From Undibacterium parvum (GTDB lineage: Bacteria; Pseudomonadota; Gammaproteobacteria; Burkholderiales; Burkholderiaceae_D): a DNA stretch of 64,000 nt. The stretch spans positions 1,364,001-1,428,000 of the forward strand of contig NZ_CP034464.1 of assembly GCF_003955735.1 (NCBI RefSeq), in the 5' to 3' direction. Below, piece after piece: positions 1 to 9,261 of this stretch (within the stretch, counting starts at the first letter, position 1; every line of letters starts with the position of its first letter). The notes beneath the pieces are model-generated. The model was not told the origin of the DNA. It ran no database searches and saw only the letters and a program-made list of their open reading frames with translations. A program made the position numbers and the translations under genes.

Positions 1-583
1 ATAGATCGGCATGAATAGGCCCGCTAGGCAAAGCCTGATAGCTGGCCGTGCTGGCAAAGGCATCTTGATGATGTATCTCAGCACGCAACAAAGCTTGCTT
101 ATCCTCGTTCAAAAATGGCAGAACCAGTGGCACGGTCGCATGCCACCAGGCCAGACCACGGAGATTCGGTTGAACTATCTCAAAACCCTGCCCAGCCAAA
201 TGCATCTGCGCCAGCATCTTACCGACCTCGGCACAATGTATCGGCAGCGGGCTCATCTGTGACTCGCCCTCTAACTTACTCACGATAGCGGCAGGCTTAC
301 CATGCAAAGCCACCACCAAGTTGCCATTCGCATTGGCGATAGGCGCAGGTACCAAGACCCCATGATCGGCCAGCCGGCGCATCAACTTCAGATAAAACGG
401 AAGTTGCTCAAAGCTCAGGTTTTCAAAAATTGTTAAGACAAACTCGCCCGCTTCGGTGCGAATGAAAAAATTACTATTTTCTATTCCAGAAGCGATACCT
501 TTAATTGCCAGCGCCTTTCCCAAAGGGAATTGCGTCATCCACGGAGTCAAATCATCCAGTGTTACCGGTGTAAATACAGCCAT
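1..583 (-). CDS. thrB: homoserine kinase ThrB, partial (C-terminus beyond window edge)
   Basis: Reading leftward from ATG at 583, 194 residues are visible before the window ends. The product phosphorylates L-homoserine to O-phosphohomoserine in threonine synthesis. The beginning ([12 protein letters not shown]) and the nucleotide-loop region GIENSNFFI near residue 33 are typical of the aminoglycoside-phosphotransferase-fold ThrB of proteobacteria, not the GHMP kinase type. The catalytic H-x-D-L begins at His191, so the Asp (193) is the second-last complete residue in view. The gene lies 17 bases downstream of the DUF2782 gene on the same strand, and I recall the same thrB-DUF2782-polA neighbourhood in Pseudomonas. 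The missing C-terminal part cannot be judged. Confidence 0.9.
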   Translation of the reverse strand, partial: MAVFTPVTLDDLTPWMTQFPLGKALAIKGIASGIENSNFFIRTEAGEFVLTIFENLSFEQLPFYLKLMRRLADHGVLVPAPIANANGNLVVALHGKPAAIVSKLEGESQMSPLPIHCAEVGKMLAQMHLAGQGFEIVQPNLRGLAWWHATVPLVLPFLNEDKQALLRAEIHHQDAFASTASYQALPSGPIHADL

Positions 584-600
584 ATTATGCAGAGCTTCGT

Positions 601-1053
601 TTATTTTTTTGTTGGCGTGCTAGCAGCGGAGGATGCGGCAGCGGCGGGTTTCAGCGGCTCTGGTGCCGGAGCCAAGGTATCAGCGTGTTCGACTGCCTTG
701 CCTTCTTTCGGGCCGCCAAACTCAAAAATTTTCCATTGCGCGGCGCGATTCGCATCGCCTTGCACCGTACCTCTAGGGGCATTGCCGACTTCCTGATCCG
801 GCTTGACCACGTATTTGCTCTTGCCTGACTGCACCTGGATCTCGGTGACCTTACCGTTGACACGCGTTTCGGTCGTCTTATTTTTACTGCCCTCAGGCTT
901 AGCGATAGTAATGCCGGTATCAGGCACATCTTCTATCACTTCCAGATTTGGCGGCATAGGTGCAGACTTGCTCTGCGCAGTGACAGATGCAGGCAAGACT
1001 GCAGCAAACAGGCATAGCATTAGTGCCGACGAGGTTTTTGCGATTATTTTCAT
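601..1053 (-). CDS. DUF2782-family exported small protein
   Basis: 150 residues. An N-terminal signal peptide ([27 protein letters not shown], about residues 1-27) predicts export to the periplasm. The middle is polar ([17 protein letters not shown], then [16 protein letters not shown]), matching the compact beta-rich DUF2782 domain found beside polA and thrB in beta- and gammaproteobacteria. The last 25 residues are an Ala/Pro/Ser-rich tail ending in KK. It is probably cotranscribed with thrB, which starts 17 bases beyond its stop codon. No biochemical function is known to me; the family assignment rests on sequence style plus synteny. Confidence 0.75.
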   Translation of the reverse strand: MKIIAKTSSALMLCLFAAVLPASVTAQSKSAPMPPNLEVIEDVPDTGITIAKPEGSKNKTTETRVNGKVTEIQVQSGKSKYVVKPDQEVGNAPRGTVQGDANRAAQWKIFEFGGPKEGKAVEHADTLAPAPEPLKPAAAASSAASTPTKK

Positions 1054-1196
1054 GATATTTGACTAGAAGACAGATGAGAAAGCAAATAGAGCGAATTTAG
1101 GCTACATTGTAACAAAGCTACCTAGGCTATCACAGCGATATCCGCCGCAAACACCGAGCTTTGCCTATAAACCCACACTCGCGACCGCATATTCAA

Positions 1197-1934
1197 TTAC
1201 AAGTACAGCATACGCTGCCGCTCTTCATCAGAAGGCTCGATATCATGTGCCTCGTAGAATGCAAAAATAGCTTCGACGATATTGGCTGGTTCGTCGATTA
1301 ACTGCACCAGATTGAGATCCCCTGGCGCTATCATGCCGTTGCCGACCATCTGCACCTGTATCCAGTCTAACAAACCGCGCCAGAAGCTACTACCGACCAG
1401 TATCACCGGAATATGGCGCGACTTGCCGGTTTGTATCAGAGTCAGCACTTCACTCAATTCATCCATAGTGCCAAAGCCACCTGGAAAGATCACATAAGCA
1501 TCGGCATATTTAACAAACGCCACCTTACGCGCAAAAAAATGCCTGAAGGTCAGGGAAATATTTTGCCATGGGTTGGTCTTTTGCTCATGTGGCAACTCGA
1601 TATTCAAGCCCACTGAGGCCGATGTCCCTTCAAACGCGCCGCGGTTGGCGGCTTCCATAATGCCTGGGCCGCCGCCCGAAATCACGGCAAAACCAGCATC
1701 CGACAAGCGCCGCGAAACATCCACGCATTGCTGATAATACGGATGTTCCGGCGCGATACGCGCCGAGCCAAAAATCGTTACCGCCGGATGAACCCCCGAC
1801 AGCCTCTCGGTAGACTCGATAAACTCTGCCATAATTGTGAACATATGCCATGATTCGCGAGCCTTGAGTGCGGTAGCGCGCTCACCGTCAGCAATCTGAC
1901 GCAATTTCAATATTCTTTTTCGGTTCTCTTCCAT
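1197..1934 (-). CDS. LOG family (TIGR00730) Rossmann-fold protein, possible nucleotide phosphoribohydrolase
   Basis: 245 residues from ATG at 1934; a TTG two codons further upstream would only add two residues. The two family signatures are clear: GGGPGIMEAANRGA in the first half and PGGFGTMDE in the second, which in LOG enzymes bind the ribose-phosphate and catalyse release of the base from nucleoside 5'-monophosphates. Older annotations call this family lysine decarboxylase, which is not supported by function. A long N-terminal stretch (ADGERATALKARESW) is shared with proteobacterial long-form LOG proteins. Its start codon directly abuts that of polA on the other strand, so the 5' ends of the two transcripts must overlap each other's coding sequence. 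Met32 is an alternative start. Confidence 0.85.
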   Translation of the reverse strand: MEENRKRILKLRQIADGERATALKARESWHMFTIMAEFIESTERLSGVHPAVTIFGSARIAPEHPYYQQCVDVSRRLSDAGFAVISGGGPGIMEAANRGAFEGTSASVGLNIELPHEQKTNPWQNISLTFRHFFARKVAFVKYADAYVIFPGGFGTMDELSEVLTLIQTGKSRHIPVILVGSSFWRGLLDWIQVQMVGNGMIAPGDLNLVQLIDEPANIVEAIFAFYEAHDIEPSDEERQRMLYL

Positions 1935-4712
1935 ATGCAAAAAACCCTGTTATTAGTTGATGGTTCAAGTTATTTGTACCGCGCATTTCATGCTATGCCC
2001 GATTTGCGCAACGCGCAAGGTGAGCCCACCGGCGCGATCTACGGCATGATCAATATGTTGCGCCGCTTACGCCACGATTATCCGGCCGCCTACATGGCTT
2101 GCGTGTTTGACGCCAAGGGAAAAACCTTCCGCGATGAGCTCTACCCAGAATACAAGGCGCAACGGGCACCGATGCCGGACGACTTGCGTCGTCAGATCGA
2201 ACCTATTCACGCCGCAGTGCTGGCGATGGGCTGGCCTATCTTGATGGTAGAAGGAGTCGAAGCCGACGACGTCATCGGCACACTGGCCGTCAATGCCAGC
2301 GCACAAGGCTTGCGCACCATCGTCTCTACCGGCGACAAAGACATGGCGCAACTGGTGAATGCCGATGTTAGCTTAATCAACACCATGAGCAATGAAAAGC
2401 TCGATGAAGCCGGGGTACTGGCAAAATTCGGCGTACCGCCAAATCGCATCATCGATTACCTAACCCTGATCGGCGACACCGTCGACAACGTTCCGGGCGT
2501 GATGAAATGCGGCCCCAAAACCGCACTCAAATGGCTAGCGCAATACGATAGCCTTGAGGGCGTAATGGAAAACGCAGACAAAATCAGCGGCGTAGTCGGT
2601 GAGAACCTGCGTCAGGCCTTAGATTGGCTGCCGCAAGGACGGGTCTTAATCACTATCAAAACCGATTGCGATTTATCCCAGCACCACATCTCTATCAACG
2701 ACTCATTGACCGCCAAAGAAGAAAGCAAGGAAGCCATGCTTGCCTTCTTTCAACGCTACGGCTTCAAGAGTTGGTTGCGTGAACTCACGGGTGACGCCAC
2801 TGCCGGCGCCACGCTGCTCACCGGACCTGCGCAAGGCGGATTATTTGCTAACGAAGGCGCTGCGCCAACTGCCGCAGTTAACATGGCGGCGCCGGCAAAA
2901 CCACTGATCACGCACTACGATTGCATATTAACGGAAGCCAAACTCGACGCCTGGATCGCCAAAATTTCTGAGGCGAGCCTGACCGCAGTCGACACCGAAA
3001 CCACCTCCTTAGAACCGATGACCGCGCAACTAGTCGGCATCTCGCTATGCTGCGAAGCCGGGATCGCCGCCTACATTCCAGTGGCGCATAGTTATGCCGA
3101 CGCAGAGCCGCAACTATCGCGTGAATTCGTGCTGGCTAAACTCAAGCCATGGTTAGAGGATGCCAGCCAACTTAAGGTAGGGCAAAACCTGAAATACGAC
3201 AGCCACATCTTTGCCAATCACGGCGTACGTTTACAAGGGATAGCTCACGACACACTGCTGCAATCGTATGTATTTGAATCGCATAAATCGCATGACATGG
3301 ATAGCCTGGCACTGCGTCATCTGGGACACAAAACCATCAGCTTTGAAGAAGTCTGCGGCAAGGGTGCCTCGCAAATCTGTTTTGACCAGGTCGATTTAGA
3401 ACGCGCTACCGCCTACGCTGCGGAAGACGCCGACATCACGCTGCAACTGCATCAAGCGATGTGGCCGCAGATAGAGCACGACGCAAAACTGCTGCGCATC
3501 TATCGCGAGATAGAACTGCCGACCGCCGTCGCCTTACAAAAAATCGAGCGCAACGGCGTACTGATTAACAAAGATCTGCTGGCCACCCAATCACATGAAA
3601 TCGGCACCCGCTTGCTGCAGCTTGAGCAAAGCGCCTATGAATTGGCTGAGCAACCTTTCAATCTGAATTCCCCCAAACAATTGGGCGAGATATTTTTTGT
3701 CAAACTCGGTTTGCCAGTCGTTAAAAAAACCCCGTCCGGTGCACCGTCAACGGATGAAGAAGTGCTGCAAAAACTGGCTGAAGATTACCCGCTGCCGAAA
3801 GTATTATTGGAATACCGTGGATTGGCAAAGCTCAAGTCCACCTACACCGACAAGCTGCCCAAGATGGTGAATCAAAGCACCGGACGCGTGCACACCAATT
3901 ATGCGCAAGCGGTAGCCGTCACCGGTCGACTGGCATCGAATGATCCGAATCTGCAAAACATTCCGGTACGCACCGCCGAAGGCCGTCGTATCCGCGAAGC
4001 TTTTGTAGCACCTGCCGGCAGCAAAATCGTCTCGGCCGATTACTCACAAATCGAGCTGCGCATCATGGCGCATATCTCGGGCGACAGCAGCTTACTGAAC
4101 GCCTTTGCCGCTGGCGAAGACGTACACCGCGCCACCGCCTCCGAGATTTTTGGGGTGGAATTGCCAGAAGTGACCAGCGAACAAAGACGCTACGCCAAGG
4201 TGATTAACTTCGGCCTGATCTACGGCATGAGCGCCTTCGGCCTGGCCGGTAACCTGGGCATAGAACGCAGCGCCGCGCAAAGCTATATCGATAAATACTT
4301 CCAGCGTTACCCTGGCGTGGCGCAATACATGGCGGACACCCGCACGCAAGCCAAGGCGCAGGGCTATGTAGAAACCGTGTTCGGCCGCCGCCTGTGGTTA
4401 GCAGAAATCAATAGCCCGAACGGCCCACGCCGCCAAGGGGCAGAACGCGCCGCCATCAACGCCCCTATGCAAGGCACCGCCGCCGACTTGATTAAACTGG
4501 CCATGGTGGCAGTGCAAAATTGGTTAGAGCGCGATGGTTTGCAAAGCAAAATGATCATGCAAGTGCACGATGAATTGGTGCTCGAAGTACCGGAAGCCGA
4601 ACTGGAATTAGTCAAGCGCAAGTTACCAGAAATGATGGCACAGGTGGCAGAACTAAAAGTACCTCTGCTAGCTGAAGTGGGCGTAGGGAATAATTGGGAA
4701 GAAGCGCACTAG
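1935..4712 (+). CDS. polA: DNA polymerase I
   Basis: 925 residues, full length for the family. Three domains are in order. The 5'-3' exonuclease (about 1-290) shows LLVDGSSYLYRAF, EADDVIGTLA and GDTVDNVPG. The 3'-5' proofreading domain (about 330-520) has intact D353-T-E355, NLKYD and AAEDAD motifs. The family A polymerase (about 540-925) has DYSQIELR with Asp702 and QVHDELV with Asp879, the two metal-binding catalytic aspartates. It fills gaps and removes RNA primers in repair and Okazaki fragment maturation. The start is fixed by the conserved N-terminus. There is no convincing Shine-Dalgarno sequence upstream, and the gene has no 5' intergenic space because it begins at the base next to the LOG gene's start. 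Confidence 0.98.
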   Translation: MQKTLLLVDGSSYLYRAFHAMPDLRNAQGEPTGAIYGMINMLRRLRHDYPAAYMACVFDAKGKTFRDELYPEYKAQRAPMPDDLRRQIEPIHAAVLAMGWPILMVEGVEADDVIGTLAVNASAQGLRTIVSTGDKDMAQLVNADVSLINTMSNEKLDEAGVLAKFGVPPNRIIDYLTLIGDTVDNVPGVMKCGPKTALKWLAQYDSLEGVMENADKISGVVGENLRQALDWLPQGRVLITIKTDCDLSQHHISINDSLTAKEESKEAMLAFFQRYGFKSWLRELTGDATAGATLLTGPAQGGLFANEGAAPTAAVNMAAPAKPLITHYDCILTEAKLDAWIAKISEASLTAVDTETTSLEPMTAQLVGISLCCEAGIAAYIPVAHSYADAEPQLSREFVLAKLKPWLEDASQLKVGQNLKYDSHIFANHGVRLQGIAHDTLLQSYVFESHKSHDMDSLALRHLGHKTISFEEVCGKGASQICFDQVDLERATAYAAEDADITLQLHQAMWPQIEHDAKLLRIYREIELPTAVALQKIERNGVLINKDLLATQSHEIGTRLLQLEQSAYELAEQPFNLNSPKQLGEIFFVKLGLPVVKKTPSGAPSTDEEVLQKLAEDYPLPKVLLEYRGLAKLKSTYTDKLPKMVNQSTGRVHTNYAQAVAVTGRLASNDPNLQNIPVRTAEGRRIREAFVAPAGSKIVSADYSQIELRIMAHISGDSSLLNAFAAGEDVHRATASEIFGVELPEVTSEQRRYAKVINFGLIYGMSAFGLAGNLGIERSAAQSYIDKYFQRYPGVAQYMADTRTQAKAQGYVETVFGRRLWLAEINSPNGPRRQGAERAAINAPMQGTAADLIKLAMVAVQNWLERDGLQSKMIMQVHDELVLEVPEAELELVKRKLPEMMAQVAELKVPLLAEVGVGNNWEEAH

Positions 4713-4726
4713 AACTGAAAAGCTAT

Positions 4727-4787
4727 GCGCAATCAGAATGCGCCTCGTGGCAGCTTTTCGGGCTGGGAGGCGCATGGAATATGCGCC
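4727..4787. repeat. two-armed palindromic repeat, copy A
   Basis: The right arm GGCGCATGGAATATGCGCC (4769-4787) is a perfect 7-bp hairpin with loop GGAAT. The left arm (4727-4744) is a degenerate inverse copy. It lies between the convergent polA and ccsB genes and may serve as a terminator or mRNA end stabiliser. It matches the elements near 39.0, 52.8, 58.7 and 59.6 kb. Confidence 0.8.
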
Positions 4788-4856
4788 TCGCATCTAAAGT
4801 TTAGAATTCACAGCAGCTCACTAGCAAAGCATGGCGCTTTGCTAGTGACTCGTACA

Positions 4857-6005
4857 TTACAGAGCGCCGTAAGAGTGCAGGCCCGACAGGAACATATTCA
4901 CGCCAAGGAAGGCAAAGGTCGTGACCAGTAAACCAACCACTGCCCACCAAGCCGCGACTTGGCCGCGCAGGCCCTTCATCAAGCGCATGTGCAACCATGC
5001 TGCGTAATTAAGCCAGACGATCAGGGCCCAGGTTTCTTTCGGATCCCAAGACCAATAACCGCCCCAAGCTTCGGCCGCCCACAATGCACCCAGTATCGTG
5101 GCAATCGTGAAGAAGGCAAAGCCTACCGTGATGGCCTTATACATGACGTCATCCAACACCTCCAAGCTAGGGAGACGATCCGCCAGATAGCCTTTGGCCT
5201 TGAGCAAATACGCTACACCCACCATGGCCGCCAGCGAGAAGGTGCCGTAACCGATGAAGTTAGCCGGCACATGGATCTTCATCCACCAGCTTTGTAAAGC
5301 AGGTACCAGAGGCTGGATTTCGGCCGCATCGCGAGTCACGGTGTACCAGAGTAAAAAACCTACCGCAGCCGAAATCACGATCAAGACAAAAGGGCCTAAT
5401 TGTCTGGTCGCGTATTCTTGTTCGTAGTAAAGATAAAACATGGCAGTAATCATGGAAAACAAAATGAATACTTCATACAAGTTCGATACCGGGATATGCC
5501 CGACATCGGCACCGATCAAATACGACTCATACCAACGCACCAAAAGGCCAGTAAAGCCCATGATCACGGCAGCCCAGCACAAAATAGATCCGACAGAAGA
5601 ACCGAAATCGGAACGTGCGATCAAGCCGCCCCAATAAAATAAGGTGGAGAGAAAAAATAATGTCGCCATCCACAAAATCGCAGACTGGCTAGAGAGTAAA
5701 TACTTGAGTAAGAATTTTTTATTCGCAAAATCTAGCGAACCCTGATACAGATAAATAGAAAACAGTGTCAACAAACACAGCGTCAGCAACAGCGGCCGCA
5801 CTGGTTTCCAGTGCCAGCCTAGCCATGCAAAAGTCGGCGCAGCCAGCAATAAGATGCTTTTTTCATAGACATCCATATAGCTACCGAAACGCTGCAAGCT
5901 ATACAGTGAGCCCATACAGAGCAGCACCGCGTACAGCCAATCGAGTATCGATAAGCGCTTAAAAAATCCCTGATAGGGGCTGTAGTTTTGTGTCATTTCC
6001 ATCAT
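4857..6005 (-). CDS. ccsB: cytochrome c biogenesis protein CcsB/CcsA family (System II haem handling)
   Basis: 382 residues, an integral membrane protein with about eight hydrophobic segments. The tryptophan-rich haem-handling motif WGGYWSWDPKETWAL lies near residue 310 and is diagnostic for this family. It works with ResB as the System II haem transporter and lyase that attaches haem to CxxCH motifs of exported apocytochromes. It is the second gene of a resB-ccsB pair, 83 bases downstream of resB. The start is uncertain between three close ATGs (6005, 6002, 5996); a GGATAG precedes the first. The neighbouring diheme cytochrome c4 and, further on, DsbD (reduction of apocytochrome thiols) fit the same pathway. 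Confidence 0.93.
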   Translation of the reverse strand: MMEMTQNYSPYQGFFKRLSILDWLYAVLLCMGSLYSLQRFGSYMDVYEKSILLLAAPTFAWLGWHWKPVRPLLLTLCLLTLFSIYLYQGSLDFANKKFLLKYLLSSQSAILWMATLFFLSTLFYWGGLIARSDFGSSVGSILCWAAVIMGFTGLLVRWYESYLIGADVGHIPVSNLYEVFILFSMITAMFYLYYEQEYATRQLGPFVLIVISAAVGFLLWYTVTRDAAEIQPLVPALQSWWMKIHVPANFIGYGTFSLAAMVGVAYLLKAKGYLADRLPSLEVLDDVMYKAITVGFAFFTIATILGALWAAEAWGGYWSWDPKETWALIVWLNYAAWLHMRLMKGLRGQVAAWWAVVGLLVTTFAFLGVNMFLSGLHSYGAL

Positions 6006-6088
6006 CTATCCAGTATTCAATACTCTACTCGGGCTACTAGTTTAGCCGAATAAGGCTCAACTAGTTTTTTTACTCTTACATATTAATT

Positions 6089-8278
6089 TTACGATTCAAG
6101 CTGACGGTTCGCTTGATTCAGTTGCAGTAACTGCGACTTCAATTGTTCAAACTCTTTTTCAAAATCCAAGGTCTTACGTTGCGAGCTCAAGGCCATCAAG
6201 GCATGCGAGCCAAGATGATCCTCCTTGATCCATATCCACAAACGCCGTTCACGGATATAAAACATAGAAAACACGCCGATTACCAAAAACAGACAGCCGA
6301 GGTAGACAATATTTTGGCCAGGTGAACGCGTTACCTGCAATACCGAGGCCTTTACTTCATCAAAGCCTGTCAATTGCAAATACACGGGGGCACCGTAAAA
6401 GAAAGAATCCGAGAGCGCGCTAGTGGCTATTTGCAAGAAGCGCGCATGTTTCTCATCTAATTCCAGCGTAGGCAAGTCCTCTTGCTTCCGCGCCAATTGC
6501 CACAAATCCCACATGCCGCCATTGAGTATTTTCATAAATACGTCGGCCGCTTTGCCTTGTTCGGCCGCTGGAATTTGCTCCAAAAATTGTGAAATCGCCA
6601 GATAACCAGCCGCCGAGCCGGCACCATTTCCAGCAAAAATCGTCATACCTTTTTGTGCTGACGCCGCCAACTGCGACTGCAATTGCTCTCCGTTTTTACC
6701 GTTTTCAGGCAGTGCTCGTTTGGCATAACTCTGTGCTGCAAGTTGCCGTAAATTAGCATCGGCCAAGGCTGAACGTATCCGCATCCACTCTTTGACACTA
6801 TCATCGTCATCAGCAGGGATGCGTAAATAGCGGAAAGCCTCATTCGGATTTTCGCGGGTACCGGCTAAAAACACCCAAGCCCCGTCTACCAAGACTGGCT
6901 GCATATAATTATGGAATTCTCTGGCTTGCCCGGTCTTATCGCGCAATTTATATTGCACACTAGGACCGACGTTTTTCAGATCCTTATTATTCGCGTTTTT
7001 AGCGGCGGAACCTAGATGCTTATCAAGGTCGGCCGAGATTTTTTCGTTAAAACTTTTTTGCGTGTCTACCGCGCGCAAATCTTGACCGTTACGTGCCAGA
7101 TTTTCTACGTTAAACGGGCGGAAACCTGTCCACTCTATGCTGTAGTCACTGCCCTTGTCGCCTGGCAGCGGGGTGTTGCCGCCGACATCCCCTTTGATCT
7201 CAAACGTATTTTTTTTGTTGCCAAGCATAGGGTAGGCCAACAGATTTAAATGACTACCGCCATCCTCAAAGCTTGATTGAAACAAGGCGATGCCTTTGTA
7301 AATCAAAGGATGGTTTACTTTAATCGTGGCGGAAAATATCTTACCAGTCTCATGATCTTTGATGCTCACTTCACTGGCAAATAACTTGGGCATACCAGTC
7401 GAATAATAATCAATAATGAACTTATTGAGCTTAATCGTGAATGGCAAATCTTGTATCAGCACGCCGGTTTGTTGCGAAATAATCGCGGTGCTACTGCTGG
7501 CACCTTCCGGTATCATGGCATTGCCACGGAAGGTGGGCGTCGCCAGCGCTAAGCGATGCTGCGCTGGGATATTGGCGATAATGCCATTACCTTCAAAAGG
7601 TACTTTGCCCATGAACCATTGCTGGAAACGGATAGACAAATCTGAATCGAGCAAACCGCCAACGCAAATAATCACGATCGCACTATGCGCGAAAATATAA
7701 CCCCACTTATTCGCCGCTCCTTGTTTGGCGGTGATTAAGGTAGCGCGCTCTTTCTCTATGACTTTGAATTTATATCCGACTCTGGAAATATGCGTCGTCA
7801 CATCCCTGACTAAATCGCTAGGCTGCTGGGTACTAGTCCAGATGACTTTATGATGAAAATTACGCAGGGATTGCTCGCGCACGTTTTCACGCCAACTACG
7901 CATATCCTTGAGCATTTTGGGAGTGTTGCGTATCAGGCACAAACTAGTCGAGAGCACCAGAAAAGCCATAATCAACAAAAACCACCAGGCCGAATACAAA
8001 GAATATAGGCTCAGTTTATGGAAGATTTCGAACCAGAAAGGACCAAACTGGTTGACGTAATTTGGCATGGGCTCGTTTTGCTTGAGCACCGTGCCTATCA
8101 CCGAGGTAATCGCGATCAAGGTCAGCAAGCTAATCGCGAAGCGCATCGAAGAGAGTAACTCGACTAAATCCGCAAGCCAGCGCTTTTCAGTATTCAAGCT
8201 CAAACCTTGGGTTTTAGCTGGCGCATCGTTATCAGTGGGGCTATCTACAGGCGCTACTGTGTGCATATCGGTATTCAT
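6089..8278 (-). CDS. resB: cytochrome c biogenesis protein ResB (System II)
   Basis: 729 residues from ATG at 8278 (MNTDMHTVAP). The open frame extends upstream to a GTG at 8317, but that extension runs through the terminator of the preceding cytochrome gene, so I reject it. The family features are hydrophobic segments after about residue 45 (FAISLLTLIAITSVIGTVLKQ), LYSAWWFLLIMAFL, WGYIFAHSAIVIICVGGLL, a large periplasmic domain, and a last segment near the C-terminus (IVYLGCLFLVIGVFSMFYI). ResB forms the haem delivery and ligation complex with CcsB. It is followed directly by ccsB, and the two are presumably cotranscribed. The C-terminal 50 residues are charged and coiled-coil-like. Confidence 0.94.
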   Translation of the reverse strand: MNTDMHTVAPVDSPTDNDAPAKTQGLSLNTEKRWLADLVELLSSMRFAISLLTLIAITSVIGTVLKQNEPMPNYVNQFGPFWFEIFHKLSLYSLYSAWWFLLIMAFLVLSTSLCLIRNTPKMLKDMRSWRENVREQSLRNFHHKVIWTSTQQPSDLVRDVTTHISRVGYKFKVIEKERATLITAKQGAANKWGYIFAHSAIVIICVGGLLDSDLSIRFQQWFMGKVPFEGNGIIANIPAQHRLALATPTFRGNAMIPEGASSSTAIISQQTGVLIQDLPFTIKLNKFIIDYYSTGMPKLFASEVSIKDHETGKIFSATIKVNHPLIYKGIALFQSSFEDGGSHLNLLAYPMLGNKKNTFEIKGDVGGNTPLPGDKGSDYSIEWTGFRPFNVENLARNGQDLRAVDTQKSFNEKISADLDKHLGSAAKNANNKDLKNVGPSVQYKLRDKTGQAREFHNYMQPVLVDGAWVFLAGTRENPNEAFRYLRIPADDDDSVKEWMRIRSALADANLRQLAAQSYAKRALPENGKNGEQLQSQLAASAQKGMTIFAGNGAGSAAGYLAISQFLEQIPAAEQGKAADVFMKILNGGMWDLWQLARKQEDLPTLELDEKHARFLQIATSALSDSFFYGAPVYLQLTGFDEVKASVLQVTRSPGQNIVYLGCLFLVIGVFSMFYIRERRLWIWIKEDHLGSHALMALSSQRKTLDFEKEFEQLKSQLLQLNQANRQLES

Positions 8279-8283
8279 GCTTA

Positions 8284-8321
8284 TCCAAAAAAACAAAAAG
8301 GGGATGGCTTTTGCCACCCCC
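8284..8321 (-). terminator. intrinsic terminator of the cytochrome c4 gene
   Basis: On the minus strand a 9-bp stem (GGGGGTGGC / GCCATCCCC, one G.T pair) with an AAAA loop is followed by TTTTTGTTTTTTT. It sits between the cytochrome gene and resB and shows that resB starts downstream of it. Confidence 0.85.
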
Positions 8322-8367
8322 TCCTATGATTACTATTATTTTTTTATTTTTTTACAGCGAAGTCTTT

Positions 8368-9027
8368 TTACTTCAGACCTGCCATATAGTCAGCCACGGC
8401 TTTCATTTCATCGTCAGACATGCGCTTGGCGATGGTGACCATTTGCGGGCTGTTTTTACGTGTGCCGGTACGGAAATTGGTCAACTGAGCAATCGTGTAA
8501 TCTTGATGCTGACCCGCCAGACGTGGATATTGCGCAGGAATACCGACGCCGTTCGGGCTATGGCAACCAGCACAAGCTGGGACATTCTTTTCCGCGATAC
8601 CAGCGCGATAAATTTGCTTACCGAGTTCTACGATTTCTTTGTTTTTCGCAGCACCTGGTTTAGATTTTTGCGCCGACAAATACGCAGCAACGTTTTTCAC
8701 ATCGTCTTCGCTCAAGGCTTTAGAAAAAGTCGTCATCACCGCGTTATTGCGGTCTGCGCCTTTAAAATCATGCAATTGCTTGTTGATGTAGGCTTCGTGC
8801 TGAGCCGCCAATTTAGGATTGATGCTAATGGTAGAATTACCAGCTTCGCCATGGCAAGATGCGCAAGCGACGATACCACGTGCTGCATCGCCGTTGGCGT
8901 ACAGTGTGGCGCCTTTGGCGGCATCTGCTTTGGCGGGAGCTGCATGCTCGTTAGCGTAGGCAACAGAAGACACCGCTAAGATTGCGATGCTGACGGATTT
9001 TAAAAATGGTAAAAAAGCACGGTTCAT
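8368..9027 (-). CDS. diheme cytochrome c4-type protein
   Basis: 219 residues with a signal peptide (about 1-25, ending SVAYA). Two haem-attachment sites are seen, CASCH at 55-59 and CAGCH at 152-156, each heading a cytochrome c domain of about 90 residues, the arrangement of cytochrome c4. Candidate axial methionines are present after each site (AVMTTF, PQMVTIAKRM). It is a periplasmic electron carrier, in related bacteria usually feeding terminal oxidases. It is monocistronic: its own terminator lies downstream, and the System II maturation genes that it needs follow at once. The upstream region carries a 17-base palindrome. Confidence 0.93.
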   Translation of the reverse strand: MNRAFLPFLKSVSIAILAVSSVAYANEHAAPAKADAAKGATLYANGDAARGIVACASCHGEAGNSTISINPKLAAQHEAYINKQLHDFKGADRNNAVMTTFSKALSEDDVKNVAAYLSAQKSKPGAAKNKEIVELGKQIYRAGIAEKNVPACAGCHSPNGVGIPAQYPRLAGQHQDYTIAQLTNFRTGTRKNSPQMVTIAKRMSDDEMKAVADYMAGLK

Positions 9028-9073
9028 TCAAACACCCTGAGACTAAATAATGGAAATCTGCCCTATTGGCGAC

Positions 9074-9090
9074 GCGAATTATTAATTCGC
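9074..9090. promoter_or_regulatory. 17-base palindrome upstream of cytochrome c4
   Basis: GCGAATT-ATT-AATTCGC, with perfect 7-base arms, lies 47-63 bases upstream of the cytochrome c4 start. It could be a regulator-binding site or a leader hairpin. No regulator is identified. The rest of the 234-base gap to engB must hold two divergent promoters, which I could not place confidently. Confidence 0.3.
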
Positions 9091-9261
9091 CGGACAGCGC
9101 ATTCATGGCTGCCCAATACCTAACCCCTTATTGTACAATAGCTTTTAAGGAAATGTTGGCTAATTCGGGGTGCGTGAAACCAGAATGAGGCAGCATTTTT
9201 AAGCGAATCCGCTCATTTCTGTCGTATTTTTTCACGCATTTATCCATATTGGCACCCTCTT

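Noticed and set aside
1197..1934. Lysine decarboxylase
   Set aside because: A legacy family name; the PGGxGTxxE motif points to LOG-type phosphoribohydrolase and no PLP site exists.
8279..8317. Upstream extension of resB to a GTG
   Set aside because: It translates through the intrinsic terminator of the cytochrome c4 gene; the ATG at 8278 is the sound start.
8311..8979. 222-residue open frame opposite cytochrome c4
   Set aside because: Fully antisense to a gene with signal peptide and two CxxCH motifs; starts in that gene's terminator.
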